The notes: generated from the sequence alone by a model not told the origin. Shown: positions 21,816 through 30,339, counted from the first letter of the stretch. The stretch is DNA of 64,000 nucleotides from Rubrivivax albus (GCF_004016515.1 NZ_SACT01000001.1:310001-374000); one strand, 5' to 3'. Program-made: numbers and translations.

Positions 21816-22267
21816 TGCACGACGTGACGCACGACGCGCCGGATCCGGCCGACGCGGACAACCTGCGCCAGCTCGGCCTGCGCGCCACGCCGCCGCGGCG
21901 CAAGGTGCTGCAACTGATGCGCCAAGGCGCACGGCGCCACTGGGCTGCCGACGAGGTCTACCGTGACCTGCTGGCCGCCGGCGACGATGTCGGACTGGCC
22001 ACCGTCTACCGTGTGCTGGCGCAGCTGGAGCAGGCCGGCATCGTGCGCCGCACCAGCTTCGACGGCGGCAAGGCGGTGTTCGAGTTCGACGACGGGTCGC
22101 ACCACGACCACCTGGTCTGCGTGCGCTGCGGCCGCGTCGACGAGTTCGTGGACGAGGTCATCGAGGCCCGCCAGCAGGCCGTGGCCGACGCCCGCGGTTT
22201 CACGCTGGTCGAGCACCGGCTGGCGCTGTATGGCCTGTGCCGCCCCTGCCGCACCCCTCAGCCCTGA
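21815..22267 (+). CDS. fur: Fur-family ferric uptake regulator
   Basis: Metal-responsive repressor. The 150 residues show the N-terminal winged helix (LRATPPRRKVLQLM and the recognition-helix region GLATVYRVLAQLEQAG), the metal-binding HHDH at 96-99, and the zinc-type cysteines C102/C105 and C142/C145. The overall pattern matches Fur rather than Zur or PerR, although the first ORF residues are unusually long and acidic. The ATG at 21815 overlaps the bfd stop (TGATG). Operon linkage to bfd and feoAB supports iron as the signal. Confidence 0.9.
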   Translation: MHDVTHDAPDPADADNLRQLGLRATPPRRKVLQLMRQGARRHWAADEVYRDLLAAGDDVGLATVYRVLAQLEQAGIVRRTSFDGGKAVFEFDDGSHHDHLVCVRCGRVDEFVDEVIEARQQAVADARGFTLVEHRLALYGLCRPCRTPQP

Positions 22268-22282
22268 TTCACATCGATCGCC

Positions 22283-22603
22283 ATGACGTCCTTGCACGCT
22301 GCGTTGCCCCCACTGAAGGCCGATCTGGCGGGTGCCGACGGCCCGTCGGCCTGCCCCGTGCCGATGACGACGCTGGACCAGCTGCCCGACGGTGCCGCGG
22401 CCCGCGTGCATGCCGTGCTGCCGGCCACGGCGGCGCCCGACTGGCCGCGCTGGCTGGCCGAGATCGGTTTCCTGCCGGGTGAGCCGGTGCGCCTGCTGTC
22501 GCGCGCGCAGCCGGGGGGCGACCCGCTGGTGGTGCGCGTGGGGCTGTCGACCTTCGCGCTGCGGCGCGCCGAGGCCGCCTGCATCCAGGTCCAGGTCGCC
22601 TGA
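22283..22603 (+). CDS. feoA: Ferrous iron transport protein FeoA
   Basis: Small cytoplasmic SH3-like protein that supports FeoB. The 106 residues contain the FeoA core from about residue 30 (TTLDQLPDGAAARV, then WLAEIGFLPGEPVRLL and FALRRAEAACIQV). A 28-residue N-terminal extension with no similarity may mean that a Met at residue 28 is the true start. It sits 15 bp after fur and 2 bp before feoB in the same direction. Confidence 0.9.
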   Translation: MTSLHAALPPLKADLAGADGPSACPVPMTTLDQLPDGAAARVHAVLPATAAPDWPRWLAEIGFLPGEPVRLLSRAQPGGDPLVVRVGLSTFALRRAEAACIQVQVA

Positions 22604-22605
22604 GC

Positions 22606-24513
22606 GTGGCCGAGGCCGTCGTCCACGTCCACCGCGGCGGCCCGCTGGTCGCGCTGGTGGGCAACCCCAACTGCGGCAAGACGGCGCTGTTCAATCGCCT
22701 GACCGGCAGCCGGCAGAAGGTGGCCAACTACGCCGGTGTCACGGTGGAGCGCAAGGAGGGCCGGCTGCCGCTGCCCGGTGGCCGCGAGCTGCGCGTGCTC
22801 GACCTGCCCGGCGCCTACAGCCTGCACCCGCGTTCGCCCGACGAACGCGTGACGCACGACGTGCTGCTGGGCACCGCCGCCGGCGAGAAGCGGCCCGATC
22901 TGGCGGTGTGCGTGCTCGACGCCACCAACCTGCGCCGCGGCCTGCGGCTGGTGCTGGCGGTGCAGCGCCTGGGCCTGCCCTGCCTGGTGGTGCTGAACAT
23001 GACCGACCTCGCCGCCCGGCGCGGGCTGTCGATCGACGCGCAGGCGCTGTCGCGCGAACTGGGCGTGCCGGTGGTGACCACGGTGGCGGTGCAGGCCGGC
23101 GGTGACGCGGCGCTGCGCGAGCGTCTGGCCGACCGTGCGAACTGGCCGTCGGCGGGCGGCGCGGCCGGGCCTGTGGGCATGGACGGTGTGCATGGCCACA
23201 CTGGATCGATCGAGGCGGACCACGACCGTGTGCGCGCCATCCTGCAGCGCCTGGGGCTGGACGATCTGCTGCCGCCCGACGCCAGCGAGCGCATCGACCG
23301 CGCGGTGCTGCACCCGGTGGCCGGGCCGCTGCTGCTGACGCTGCTGCTGTTCCTGATGTTCCAGGCCGTGTTCAGCCTGGCCGAGGCACCGATGGGCTGG
23401 ATCGAGTCGGCCGCCGAGGCGCTGGGCACGGCCGTGGCCGGCGCGGTGCCCGAGGGCCTGCTGCGCAGCTTCCTCGTCGATGGCCTGGTGGCGGGCCTGG
23501 GCGGCGTGCTGGTGTTCCTGCCGCAGATCCTGATCCTGTTCGCCTTCATCCTGGTGCTGGAGGAGTCGGGCTACCTGCCACGCGCGGCCTTCCTGCTCGA
23601 CCGGCTGATGGGCGGCGTGGGCCTGAGCGGGCGGTCCTTCATCCCGCTGCTGTCCAGCTTCGCCTGCGCCATCCCCGGCATCATGGCCACGCGCACCATC
23701 GCCGATCCGCGCGACCGCCTGGTGACGATCCTGATCGCGCCGATGATGACCTGCTCGGCCCGGCTGCCGGTGTACGCGCTGCTGATCGCCGCCTTCGTGC
23801 CGGCGGTGTCGGTGGGGCCGGGCGTGTCGCTGCAGGGACTGGTGCTGTTCGGGCTCTACGCGGCGGGTGTTGTCGGTGCGATGGGGGTGGCCTGGCTGCT
23901 CAAGCGCTTCACCACCGCCGGCCGGCAGGTGCGGCCGCTGATGATGGAACTGCCGGCCTACCACTGGCCGTCGCTGCGCAGCGTGGCCATCGGGCTGTGG
24001 CAGCGGGCCACGATCTTCCTGCGCCGGGTGGGCGGCATCATCCTGGTGCTCACGGTGGTTCTGTGGGCGCTGTCGAGCTTCCCGGCGCCGCCGCCGGGCG
24101 CCACCGACGCGCCCATCACCTACAGCGTGGCCGGCCGCCTGGGCCATGCGCTGTCGCTGCTGTTCGCGCCCCTGGGTTTCAACTGGCAGATCAGCATCGC
24201 CCTGGTGCCGGGGCTGGCGGCACGGGAGGTCCTCGTCAGCGCGCTCGGCACGGTGTACGCGCTGTCGGCCACCGGCGACGCGGCCGCCAGCGTGCTGACC
24301 CCGCTGATCGCCAGCCAGTGGAGCCTGGCCACCGGGCTGGCCCTGCTGGCGTGGTTCGTGTTCGCGCCCCAGTGCCTGGCCACGCTGGCGGCGGTGAAGC
24401 GCGAGACCGGCGGCTGGCGCGTGCCGACGCTGATGGCTGGCTACCTGTTCGGGCTGGCCTACGTGGCCGCCTTCGTCACCTACCGCGTGGCTGTGGCGCT
24501 GGGCGCGGGCTGA
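22606..24513 (+). CDS. feoB: Ferrous iron transporter FeoB
   Basis: Inner-membrane Fe(II) transporter with a cytoplasmic G domain. The 635 residues begin with the G domain: G1 GNPNCGKT (19-26), the Switch/G2 threonine in NYAGVTVE, G3 DLPG, and G4 NMTD near residue 128. A helical GDI-like region follows, then two Gate domains and the FeoB core with about ten membrane segments. It starts with GTG 2 bp after feoA. At 635 residues it is shorter than E. coli FeoB (773) but typical of betaproteobacterial forms. No feoC was seen downstream. Confidence 0.95.
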   Translation: MAEAVVHVHRGGPLVALVGNPNCGKTALFNRLTGSRQKVANYAGVTVERKEGRLPLPGGRELRVLDLPGAYSLHPRSPDERVTHDVLLGTAAGEKRPDLAVCVLDATNLRRGLRLVLAVQRLGLPCLVVLNMTDLAARRGLSIDAQALSRELGVPVVTTVAVQAGGDAALRERLADRANWPSAGGAAGPVGMDGVHGHTGSIEADHDRVRAILQRLGLDDLLPPDASERIDRAVLHPVAGPLLLTLLLFLMFQAVFSLAEAPMGWIESAAEALGTAVAGAVPEGLLRSFLVDGLVAGLGGVLVFLPQILILFAFILVLEESGYLPRAAFLLDRLMGGVGLSGRSFIPLLSSFACAIPGIMATRTIADPRDRLVTILIAPMMTCSARLPVYALLIAAFVPAVSVGPGVSLQGLVLFGLYAAGVVGAMGVAWLLKRFTTAGRQVRPLMMELPAYHWPSLRSVAIGLWQRATIFLRRVGGIILVLTVVLWALSSFPAPPPGATDAPITYSVAGRLGHALSLLFAPLGFNWQISIALVPGLAAREVLVSALGTVYALSATGDAAASVLTPLIASQWSLATGLALLAWFVFAPQCLATLAAVKRETGGWRVPTLMAGYLFGLAYVAAFVTYRVAVALGAG

Positions 24514-24531
24514 CCGCGGCCACGCGGGCGC

Positions 24532-25251
24532 TCAGAACAGGCGCTCGGCCAGGAACTGCAGGCTGCGGCCCAGCGCCAGTGCCGAGGCCCCGGCGTGGTA
24601 GCTGCCGCGCTCCCAGCAGTTGAACCCGTGCTGGGTGCCGGGGTAGACGTGGCAGGCGTTGCCCGGCCGGTCCGGCGTGCAGGCGGCGCCGCGCACACGG
24701 TCCACCGCCGCCAGCGGGATGTGGTTGTCGTGCTCGGCGTAGTGGAACAGCAGGTCGCCGCGGATGGCCGGCGCCAGCGCCAGCTGGTCGTGGATGCCGC
24801 CGCCGTAGTAGCACACCGCCGCGTCCACGTTCGCCCAGGCGGCCGAGAAGTAGGCCAGCCGGCCGCCGAAGCAGTAGCCCACGGCGCCCAGCCGGTCGCC
24901 CGTCACTTCCGGCAGCGCGCGCAGCGCCGAGGCTGCCGCCTCGACGTCGGCCCGCAGCGCGTCGGGCGCGATCGCGCCCATCAGCGCACGGCCGCGCGCC
25001 ATGCCGTCTTCGCCGTAGCCCAGCTCCACGCGGCGCTCGCCGCGCCAGAAGACGTCCGGCGCCAGCACCGTGAAGCCGGCCAGCGCGTACTGCTCGGCCA
25101 CGCGGCGGATGTGGGCGTTGACGCCGAAGATCTCCTGCCACAGCAGCAGGCCGGGGCCACGGCCGGCCGGGGGCCGGACCAGGAAACCGTCGAAGCCGTC
25201 GCCGCCGTTCGAACCCAGCGGCACCCATTGGCTGTGGATCAAGGTGCTCAT
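24532..25251 (-). CDS. Dienelactone hydrolase family protein
   Basis: Alpha/beta-hydrolase with a cysteine nucleophile. The 239 residues show the nucleophile elbow GYCFGG (Cys127), the acid Asp175 (YAEHDNHIP) and the catalytic His208 (GTQHGF), plus the family QEIFG motif at 39-43. The fold is clear, but the substrate is unknown: no aromatic degradation genes are nearby, so carboxymethylenebutenolidase activity should not be assumed. It is convergent with feoB and divergent from hemP, interrupting the iron locus on the other strand. Confidence 0.88.
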   Translation of the reverse strand: MSTLIHSQWVPLGSNGGDGFDGFLVRPPAGRGPGLLLWQEIFGVNAHIRRVAEQYALAGFTVLAPDVFWRGERRVELGYGEDGMARGRALMGAIAPDALRADVEAAASALRALPEVTGDRLGAVGYCFGGRLAYFSAAWANVDAAVCYYGGGIHDQLALAPAIRGDLLFHYAEHDNHIPLAAVDRVRGAACTPDRPGNACHVYPGTQHGFNCWERGSYHAGASALALGRSLQFLAERLF

Positions 25252-25323
25252 GCGGGGATGCTATCAACAGCACGGCCGGCGGCACCGGCCTCGAAAGACC
25301 CGTCGACATGCAACGCCATTGCA

Positions 25324-25342
25324 AATGCGAACGAGTCGCAAT
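25324..25342 (+). promoter_or_regulatory. Candidate Fur box upstream of hemP
   Basis: AATGCGAACGAGTCGCAAT is an inverted repeat (TGCGA-N5-TCGCA with matching flanks) that agrees with AATGAGAATGATTCTCATT at 14 of 19 positions. It ends 11 bp before the hemP ATG, so Fur binding would block the promoter or ribosome-binding site. The palindrome is the best of the three sites in this locus. The assignment is by similarity and context. Confidence 0.7.
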
Positions 25343-25353
25343 ACAGTGGGACC

Positions 25354-25593
25354 ATGCGTTCGACTCATCCCTTGCCGTCCGGCAACCCGACAACGACCTC
25401 GGATGCCGCGCCGAGCGCGTCGACCCGGACGCTGCAAGCCGGCAAAGACGCCGTCGGGGGCGCCGAGTCCCGGCCCCGGCGCCTTCGCAGCGGCGACTTG
25501 CTGGGCCCGGGCCAGGTGCTGGAGATCGTGCATGGTGACGCCGTCTATCGCCTGCGCGTCACGGCCCTGGGCAAGCTCATCCTCACCAAGTAG
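25354..25593 (+). CDS. hemP: Hemin uptake protein HemP
   Basis: A 79-residue protein whose last 40 residues match the HemP family (SGDLLGPGQVLEIVHGDAVY, then RLRVTALGKLILTK at the extreme C-terminus). The first 35 residues are low-complexity Thr/Ser/Pro/Ala. HemP is small, cytoplasmic and Fur-regulated. In Burkholderia it is reported as an activator of haem receptor expression, but no TonB-dependent haem receptor lies in this window. I chose the ATG at 25354 because it follows the Fur-like palindrome directly. Confidence 0.85.
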   Translation: MRSTHPLPSGNPTTTSDAAPSASTRTLQAGKDAVGGAESRPRRLRSGDLLGPGQVLEIVHGDAVYRLRVTALGKLILTK

Positions 25594-25603
25594 GCCGTCC
25601 GCC

Positions 25604-25948
25604 ATGCGCATGCGCGATCAAGCAGTCCCGTCGGGGGCATGGCAGGACCCGGCCCTGCGGGCGGCGCTGGACCAGCTGGCGGCGCTGTCCCACGAGAACG
25701 CGGTGCTGGGCCGTCACCTGGCCAATGTCCAAGCCCGCGCGGCGCAGCAGGCGGCCGACCATGCGCGCGCCATCGAGTCGATGCGGCGTCAGTTCGTCCG
25801 ACTGCGGACCGCCGCCCTGCGCCGCGCCATCGAGGCGCAGGTGCTGCGCGACGCCCTGCGCCACCTGCCCGTGGCGATCACGACGGGCCCGACAAGGCCG
25901 GTCGCCACGACCCAGATCCCAAGAGGACCCCGCCATGACCTTCCGTGA
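25604..25948 (+). CDS. Unknown coiled-coil protein in the hemP-chaN unit
   Basis: A 114-residue protein of unrecognised family, starting 10 bp after hemP and overlapping the next gene by 14 bp. Residues about 20-90 are a charged, Ala/Arg/Leu-rich helix likely to form a coiled coil (for example LDQLAALSHENAVLGRHLANV and RAIEAQVLRDALRHL). It has no signal peptide, membrane segment or cysteine. The arrangement implies co-transcription with hemP and chaN and so a haem- or iron-related role, but no function is known to me. Confidence 0.65.
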   Translation: MRMRDQAVPSGAWQDPALRAALDQLAALSHENAVLGRHLANVQARAAQQAADHARAIESMRRQFVRLRTAALRRAIEAQVLRDALRHLPVAITTGPTRPVATTQIPRGPRHDLP

Positions 25949-26255
25949 CGACGCACGCGACGACAACGAACTGCCCTGCGCCATCGGCCTGCTGGCGGGC
26001 ACCCTGGCGCTGATGACCGGCCACGCCGCACCCGAACCCGCGGCCCGGGTCGACCCCGGCACGCTGCAGCGCCTGACGGCGCGCAAGATCGTCTCCAACC
26101 TGTTCTTCCTGCAGCGCCATCCGGCCCTGCCACCGGCCCTGCGCCAGGTGGCGGCGCGGCTGCACGGCCGCTGGGGGGTGCTGGCGCAGAGCGGGCCGGC
26201 GCTGGGTGGTGCCGAGACGGTCCATACTCTGCCTGACACACCGCACCTGCACTGA
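25935..26255 (+). CDS. Unknown small protein between hemP and chaN
   Basis: A 106-residue protein starting inside the preceding gene and ending 5 bp before chaN. One moderately hydrophobic stretch (CAIGLLAGTLALMTGHA, about residues 15-31) is too short and polar to be a confident membrane helix. A basic/aromatic segment follows (ARKIVSNLFFLQRHPALPPAL, about 50-70). It contains three or four histidines and one cysteine. I do not recognise the family. The tight linkage suggests it belongs to the haem/iron unit. Confidence 0.65.
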   Translation: MTFRDDARDDNELPCAIGLLAGTLALMTGHAAPEPAARVDPGTLQRLTARKIVSNLFFLQRHPALPPALRQVAARLHGRWGVLAQSGPALGGAETVHTLPDTPHLH

Positions 26256-26260
26256 CCCTC

Positions 26261-27100
26261 ATGCCCACCGACCGCCGCCGATGGCTGCTGGCGGCTGCCG
26301 CCGCCGGCCTGGGGGGCTGTGCGTCCTCCGCGCACCGGTACGAGGCGGCATCGCTGATCGGCGGGCAGCCCGGTGTGCTGCTGGGCGAGGTGCACGACAA
26401 CGCTGACGGGCATGCCCTGCGCCTGGCCGCGGTCGACGCCTGGCTGGCGCGCGGCGCGCGCCCGGCCATCGCGCTGGAGATGTTCGATCGCGGCGATCAA
26501 CCCGCCATCGACGGGCTGCAGGCGGCCCGTGCCACCCCGGACAGCCAGGCCTTCGTCGACGCCGTGCTGGGCGCACGCCCGGCCGGTACATCGCGCGGCG
26601 GCTGGGACTGGCGCTTCTACCGCCCTTTCATCGAGCGTGCGCTGCAACTGGGCCTGCCGCTGGTGGCGGCCAACGTGGGCCGTGCCGAGGGCCGTGCGCT
26701 GATGCGCGACGGCCTGGCCGCGCACGGCTTCGAGGCCGACGTGCCGCCGGACGTGCTGGCCGCACACACGCGCAGCATCGAGGCCAGCCACTGCGGGCAC
26801 GTGGGCGCCGACCTGGCCGCCCGGATGGCGCTGATCCAGGTCGCCCGCGACCAGCAGATGGCGCGCGCCGTGGGGGCGCACATCGGCCGCGGCGTGCTGC
26901 TGCTGGCCGGCAACGGCCACGTGCGCACCGACGTGGGCGTACCGCGCTGGCTCTCGCCCGCCACGCGGGCCCGCTGCCAGTCCATCGGCGTGCTGGAAGC
27001 CGGCGACACCACCACGGCCTACGACCGCATCGTGCACGTGCCGGCGGCCGAGCGCCCCGACCCCTGCGCCAGCATGCGCCCGCCCCGACGCGCGGGCTGA
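26261..27100 (+). CDS. ChaN family lipoprotein (haem-binding type)
   Basis: Predicted outer-membrane lipoprotein of the ChaN/Tiki superfamily. The signal ends in lipobox LGGC with Cys20. The family signature appears as GEVHDNADGH (about residues 44-53), ALEMFDRG, RFYRPF, and GNGHVRTDVGVP near residue 220. Campylobacter ChaN binds haem as a stacked dimer, and in other members the two conserved His/Glu clusters resemble a metallohydrolase site. The location at the end of a Fur-boxed hemP unit supports the haem role. 279 residues. Confidence 0.85.
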   Translation: MPTDRRRWLLAAAAAGLGGCASSAHRYEAASLIGGQPGVLLGEVHDNADGHALRLAAVDAWLARGARPAIALEMFDRGDQPAIDGLQAARATPDSQAFVDAVLGARPAGTSRGGWDWRFYRPFIERALQLGLPLVAANVGRAEGRALMRDGLAAHGFEADVPPDVLAAHTRSIEASHCGHVGADLAARMALIQVARDQQMARAVGAHIGRGVLLLAGNGHVRTDVGVPRWLSPATRARCQSIGVLEAGDTTTAYDRIVHVPAAERPDPCASMRPPRRAG

Positions 27101-27164
27101 GCCGGGGCGGCCCCGCCACGGGCCCTACACTCGCGGCCCCGACCGCCCCCGACCCTGTGCCCGC

Positions 27165-28133
27165 ATGCTCTTCAAGAACGCGCTCGTCTACCGCATCGCC
27201 CACTGGACCGTGCCCGGCCTGGCCGAGATCGAGGCCAGGCTGCAGGCCGCGCCCTTCGTCGAAGGCGGGCCGACGACGGTGGACAGCGCCGGCTGGGTGC
27301 CGCCGCGCGGTGAGGAACATGGCCCGTTGGCCGAAGCCGTGGGCGGCCAGATGGTGCTGCGCCAGCGCCGCGAGACGCGCGCCGTGCCCGGCGGCGTGAT
27401 CCGCCAGGAGCTGGAGGCGAAGCTGGACGTGCTGGAGCAGCAGACCGGCCGCCGGCCCAAGGGCAAGGCCAAGCGCGAGCTGAAGGACGAGCTGGTGCAC
27501 ACCCTGCTGCCGCGCGCCTTCCCCAAGCGCGCCGACACCACGGTGTGGGTGGACCCGCAGGCCGGCTATGTGTGGATCGGCACCGCCAGCACCAAGCGGG
27601 CCGACGCGGTGGTGACGCCGCTGCTCGAGGCCCTGGGCGGCGGGCTGCGCCTGGAGCCGCTGGACACGGCGCTGGCCCCGGCCACCGCGATGGCCGGCTG
27701 GCTGGCCGAGCGCGAGGCACCGCGCGGCTTCACGGTCGACCGCGACTGCGAACTCAAGCAACCCGAGGGCGAGAAGGCCACCGTGCGCTTCGCGCGCCAC
27801 AACCTCGACACCGACGAAGTGGTGGCCCACATCCGCGAAGGCAAGCGCCCGACACAGCTGGCGCTGACCTGGGGCGGTCGTGTGTCGCTCGTGCTCACCG
27901 AGGGGCTCACGCTCAAGCGGCTGCAGTTCGTGGACGGCCTGGAGACCGACGCCGGCGGCGACGAGGGCTTCGACGCCGACGTGGCGCTGTTCACCGGCGA
28001 ACTGCGGCGGCTGCTGCCGGACCTGGTGGACGCGCTGGGCGGCCTCAACGACCGCCAGCCGGCCGCAGCCGCGGAGGCCGGTGCCGTGTCGGCCGCCGAG
28101 GCCGCCGCGCCAGCCGGCGAAGCACCCTTCTGA
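27165..28133 (+). CDS. rdgC: Recombination-associated protein RdgC
   Basis: Ring-forming, sequence-independent DNA-binding protein that modulates RecA. The 322 residues start with the family pattern MLFKNALVYRI and show the GWVPPRG segment near residue 45, the internal FPKRADTTVWVD and RRPKGKAKRELKDE stretches, and the C-terminal LQFVDGLE. The last 25 residues are a variable Ala/Glu tail. It is convergent with ruvC, and the two stop codons abut. Confidence 0.93.
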   Translation: MLFKNALVYRIAHWTVPGLAEIEARLQAAPFVEGGPTTVDSAGWVPPRGEEHGPLAEAVGGQMVLRQRRETRAVPGGVIRQELEAKLDVLEQQTGRRPKGKAKRELKDELVHTLLPRAFPKRADTTVWVDPQAGYVWIGTASTKRADAVVTPLLEALGGGLRLEPLDTALAPATAMAGWLAEREAPRGFTVDRDCELKQPEGEKATVRFARHNLDTDEVVAHIREGKRPTQLALTWGGRVSLVLTEGLTLKRLQFVDGLETDAGGDEGFDADVALFTGELRRLLPDLVDALGGLNDRQPAAAAEAGAVSAAEAAAPAGEAPF

Positions 28134-28709
28134 TCAGTACGCGCGTCCCTTCCGGTACTGCGCGTGCTGCCGGCGGCTGAGCGTCGCGGCAGCACCCAGC
28201 GCGGCCAGCGAGGTGCCGGCATGGGCGTGCGTGATGGCCAGCCCCAGCGCATCGGCCGCATCCTTGCCTGGCGGCGCAGTCAGCCCCAACAGGCGCTGCA
28301 CCATGGCCTGCACCTGTGCCTTCTGCGCCAGGCCCTGGCCGACCACCGCCTTCTTCATCTGCAGTGCGGTGTACTCCGCCACCGGCAGGTCGCCGGCCAC
28401 CAGCGCGGCCAGCGCCGCGCCACGCGCCTGGCCCAGCAGCAGCGTGCTCTGCGGGTTGACGTTGACGAACACGATCTCCACCGACGCGCAGTGCGGCGCG
28501 TAGGCCTGCACCACCTCGCGAACGCCGGCGAAGATCAGCTTCAGACGGCCCGGCAGGTCGCCACGTGGGGCCTCCAGCGTGCCGATGGTGCCGCTGGCCA
28601 CGTAACGCAGGCGCGGCCCGTCGGCCTCGATGACGCCGAACCCCGTGCGCTGCAGGCCCGGGTCGATGCCGAGGATGCGCAGGGGCGGGTTTCGGGGCTC
28701 AGACACGGA
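28134..28709 (-). CDS. ruvC: Crossover junction endodeoxyribonuclease RuvC
   Basis: Holliday-junction resolvase. The acidic active site is visible: Asp in [15 protein letters not shown], Glu in ASVEIVFVN, and the late Asp pair in [17 protein letters not shown] use the GTG at 28709 (191 residues), which shortens the non-conserved N-terminus. An ATG at 28727 would add six residues. Both starts lie inside the upstream CdsA-like gene, so the two are translationally coupled. ruvA and ruvB are not in this window. Confidence 0.93.
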   Translation of the reverse strand, partial: SVSEPRNPPLRILGIDPGLQRTGFGVIEADGPRLRYVASGTIGTLEAPRGDLPGRLKLIFAGVREVVQAYAPHCASVEIVFVNVNPQSTLLLGQARGAALAALVAGDLPVAEYTALQMKKAVVGQGLAQKAQVQAMVQRLLGLTAPPGKDAADALGLAITHAHAGTSLAALGAAATLSRRQHAQYRKGRAY

Positions 28710-29658
28710 AGTACCAGCGCACGGCATGGAAGAACACCGGCGCGGCGAAGCACAGCGGCGCCAGCCGGTCGAGCAGGCCCACGGCGCCGGTGAGCGAGTC
28801 GCGGTTGCCCCAGGTGCGCACGCCGGCGTCCTTCTTCAGCGCCCGCATCACCAGGTCGCCCAGCGTGCCGGCGCCACCGGCGATGAAGCCCAGCGCCAGC
28901 GCCTGCGGTGGCTTGAAGGGCGTGCTCCAGTACAGCAGTGCGCCGGCCAGACCGGCGGCCAGCGCGCCCATCAGCCAGGCCCGGTAGGAGAACGAGCGGT
29001 CGATGTGCCGCGCCACCGGCCGCCGCCGCAGCCAGCGGCTGGCCGCCTCCTGCACCAGCTGCGCCGCGGCGGCCACGACGACGAGGAAGAACACCAGGAA
29101 GGCGCCGCGCCCGGCCTGGCGCGGGAAGTCCAGCAGCAGCAGGGCCGGCGCGTGGCTGAGGCCATAGACGCAGACCATGATGCCCCACTGGATCTTGGCG
29201 TTGCGCTCCAGGAAACGCTGCGGGTCGCCGGCCAGCGCCGAGGCCACCGGGATGGCCAGGAAGGCGTAGACCGGGATCAGCACCGTGAAGAGGTCGAAGT
29301 GCCGCGTGCCCACCAGCACGTACTGCAGCGGCAGGATCACGAAGAAGGCCAGGATCAGGCTGCGGTGGTCGCCGCGTCGCGTGTGCACCAGCGTGATCAG
29401 CTCGCGCAGCGCCAGGAAGCTCAGCACGCCGAACAGCAGCGTGGCGCCCAGCGGGCCCGAAATCCAGGCCGCCCAGAACACGCAGGTGCCCACCCACAGC
29501 GCGCGCAGGTCGCGTTTGAGGCGCGGAGCGCTGGGGTGGTCGTCGTGGCGCACGCTCCACAGCAGCGCGGCGGCGGTGGCCAGCACCAGCAGCCCGAAGA
29601 GCACCACGAACAGCAGGGCCACCTGCTGGTCGACGCCGAGCTCACGCAGGCGCCCCAT
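28699..29658 (-). CDS. CdsA-like phosphatidate cytidylyltransferase homologue (YnbB type)
   Basis: Multi-pass membrane protein (319 residues, about eight helices) related to CDP-diglyceride synthases. The C-terminal signature is recognisable but degenerate: [15 protein letters not shown] (268-281) followed by [11 protein letters not shown] (291-301). The usual KKD...HGG-x-DR-x-D pattern lacks the HGG and the final Asp pair. This fits the YnbB-like branch rather than the housekeeping CdsA. It is directly downstream of a PlsC-type gene (3-bp gap), so a phosphatidate-handling pair is plausible. Confidence 0.78.
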   Translation of the reverse strand: MGRLRELGVDQQVALLFVVLFGLLVLATAAALLWSVRHDDHPSAPRLKRDLRALWVGTCVFWAAWISGPLGATLLFGVLSFLALRELITLVHTRRGDHRSLILAFFVILPLQYVLVGTRHFDLFTVLIPVYAFLAIPVASALAGDPQRFLERNAKIQWGIMVCVYGLSHAPALLLLDFPRQAGRGAFLVFFLVVVAAAAQLVQEAASRWLRRRPVARHIDRSFSYRAWLMGALAAGLAGALLYWSTPFKPPQALALGFIAGGAGTLGDLVMRALKKDAGVRTWGNRDSLTGAVGLLDRLAPLCFAAPVFFHAVRWYFRV

Positions 29659-29661
29659 CGC

Positions 29662-30297
29662 TCAGGCCCCGGAGCCCGCGGGCCGCAGCGCCACCACCGC
29701 CTCCCGCGCGCGGCGCAGGAAGTCGCGCTTGTCCTCGCCCGCGGCCAGGTGCAGCGGCGCGCCGAAGGTGGCGGTGCACAGGATGGGCACCGGCACGACC
29801 TCGCCCTTGGGCATCACGCGCTGCACGTTGTCGATCCAGCACGGCACCAGCGGCACCGTCGGAAACTGCTCGGCCAGGTGGTACAGGCCGCTCTTGAAGG
29901 GCTGCGGGTCGCCCTTGTTGCTGCGCGTGCCCTCGGGGAAGATCACCAGCGAATCGCCGTTGCGCAGCGCGTCCACCAGCGGCTCCAGCGGGTCCTCGTC
30001 GGCCGTGCGGGCGCGGTTCACGTACACCGCGTTGAACACCTCGCGCGTGATCCAGTGCTTGAAGCGGCCCGAGGTCCAGTAGTCCTTGGCCGCGATCGGC
30101 CGCGTGGTGGCGCGCAGCTCGCGCGGCAGCGCGGCCCAGATCAGCACCCAGTCCAGGTGGCTCTGGTGGTTGGCGAAGTAGATGCGCTGCTCGGCCTTGG
30201 GCGGCACGCCCAGCCAGTGCCCCTGCGCCCCGGTGATCAGGCGGGCGATGAAGGACAGCAGCGCCCCCATCAACTCGGCGCGCGACATGGTTGCCAT
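29662..30297 (-). CDS. 1-acyl-sn-glycerol-3-phosphate acyltransferase (PlsC-like)
   Basis: Membrane-associated acyltransferase making phosphatidate or a related ester. The catalytic NHxxxxD box is NHQSHLD at residues 43-49, and the glycerophosphate-binding motif FPEGTRS is at 120-126. The 211 residues contain one N-terminal hydrophobic segment. I took the ATG at 30297. Another ATG three codons later is possible. The frame is open further upstream but without homology. It is divergent from the YHS lipoprotein across 42 bp and operon-linked to the CdsA-like gene. Confidence 0.88.
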   Translation of the reverse strand: MATMSRAELMGALLSFIARLITGAQGHWLGVPPKAEQRIYFANHQSHLDWVLIWAALPRELRATTRPIAAKDYWTSGRFKHWITREVFNAVYVNRARTADEDPLEPLVDALRNGDSLVIFPEGTRSNKGDPQPFKSGLYHLAEQFPTVPLVPCWIDNVQRVMPKGEVVPVPILCTATFGAPLHLAAGEDKRDFLRRAREAVVALRPAGSGA

Positions 30298-30339
30298 GCT
30301 AGCCGTAAGCTCGGCGCGTCCGATCCGACCGAACCCGTC

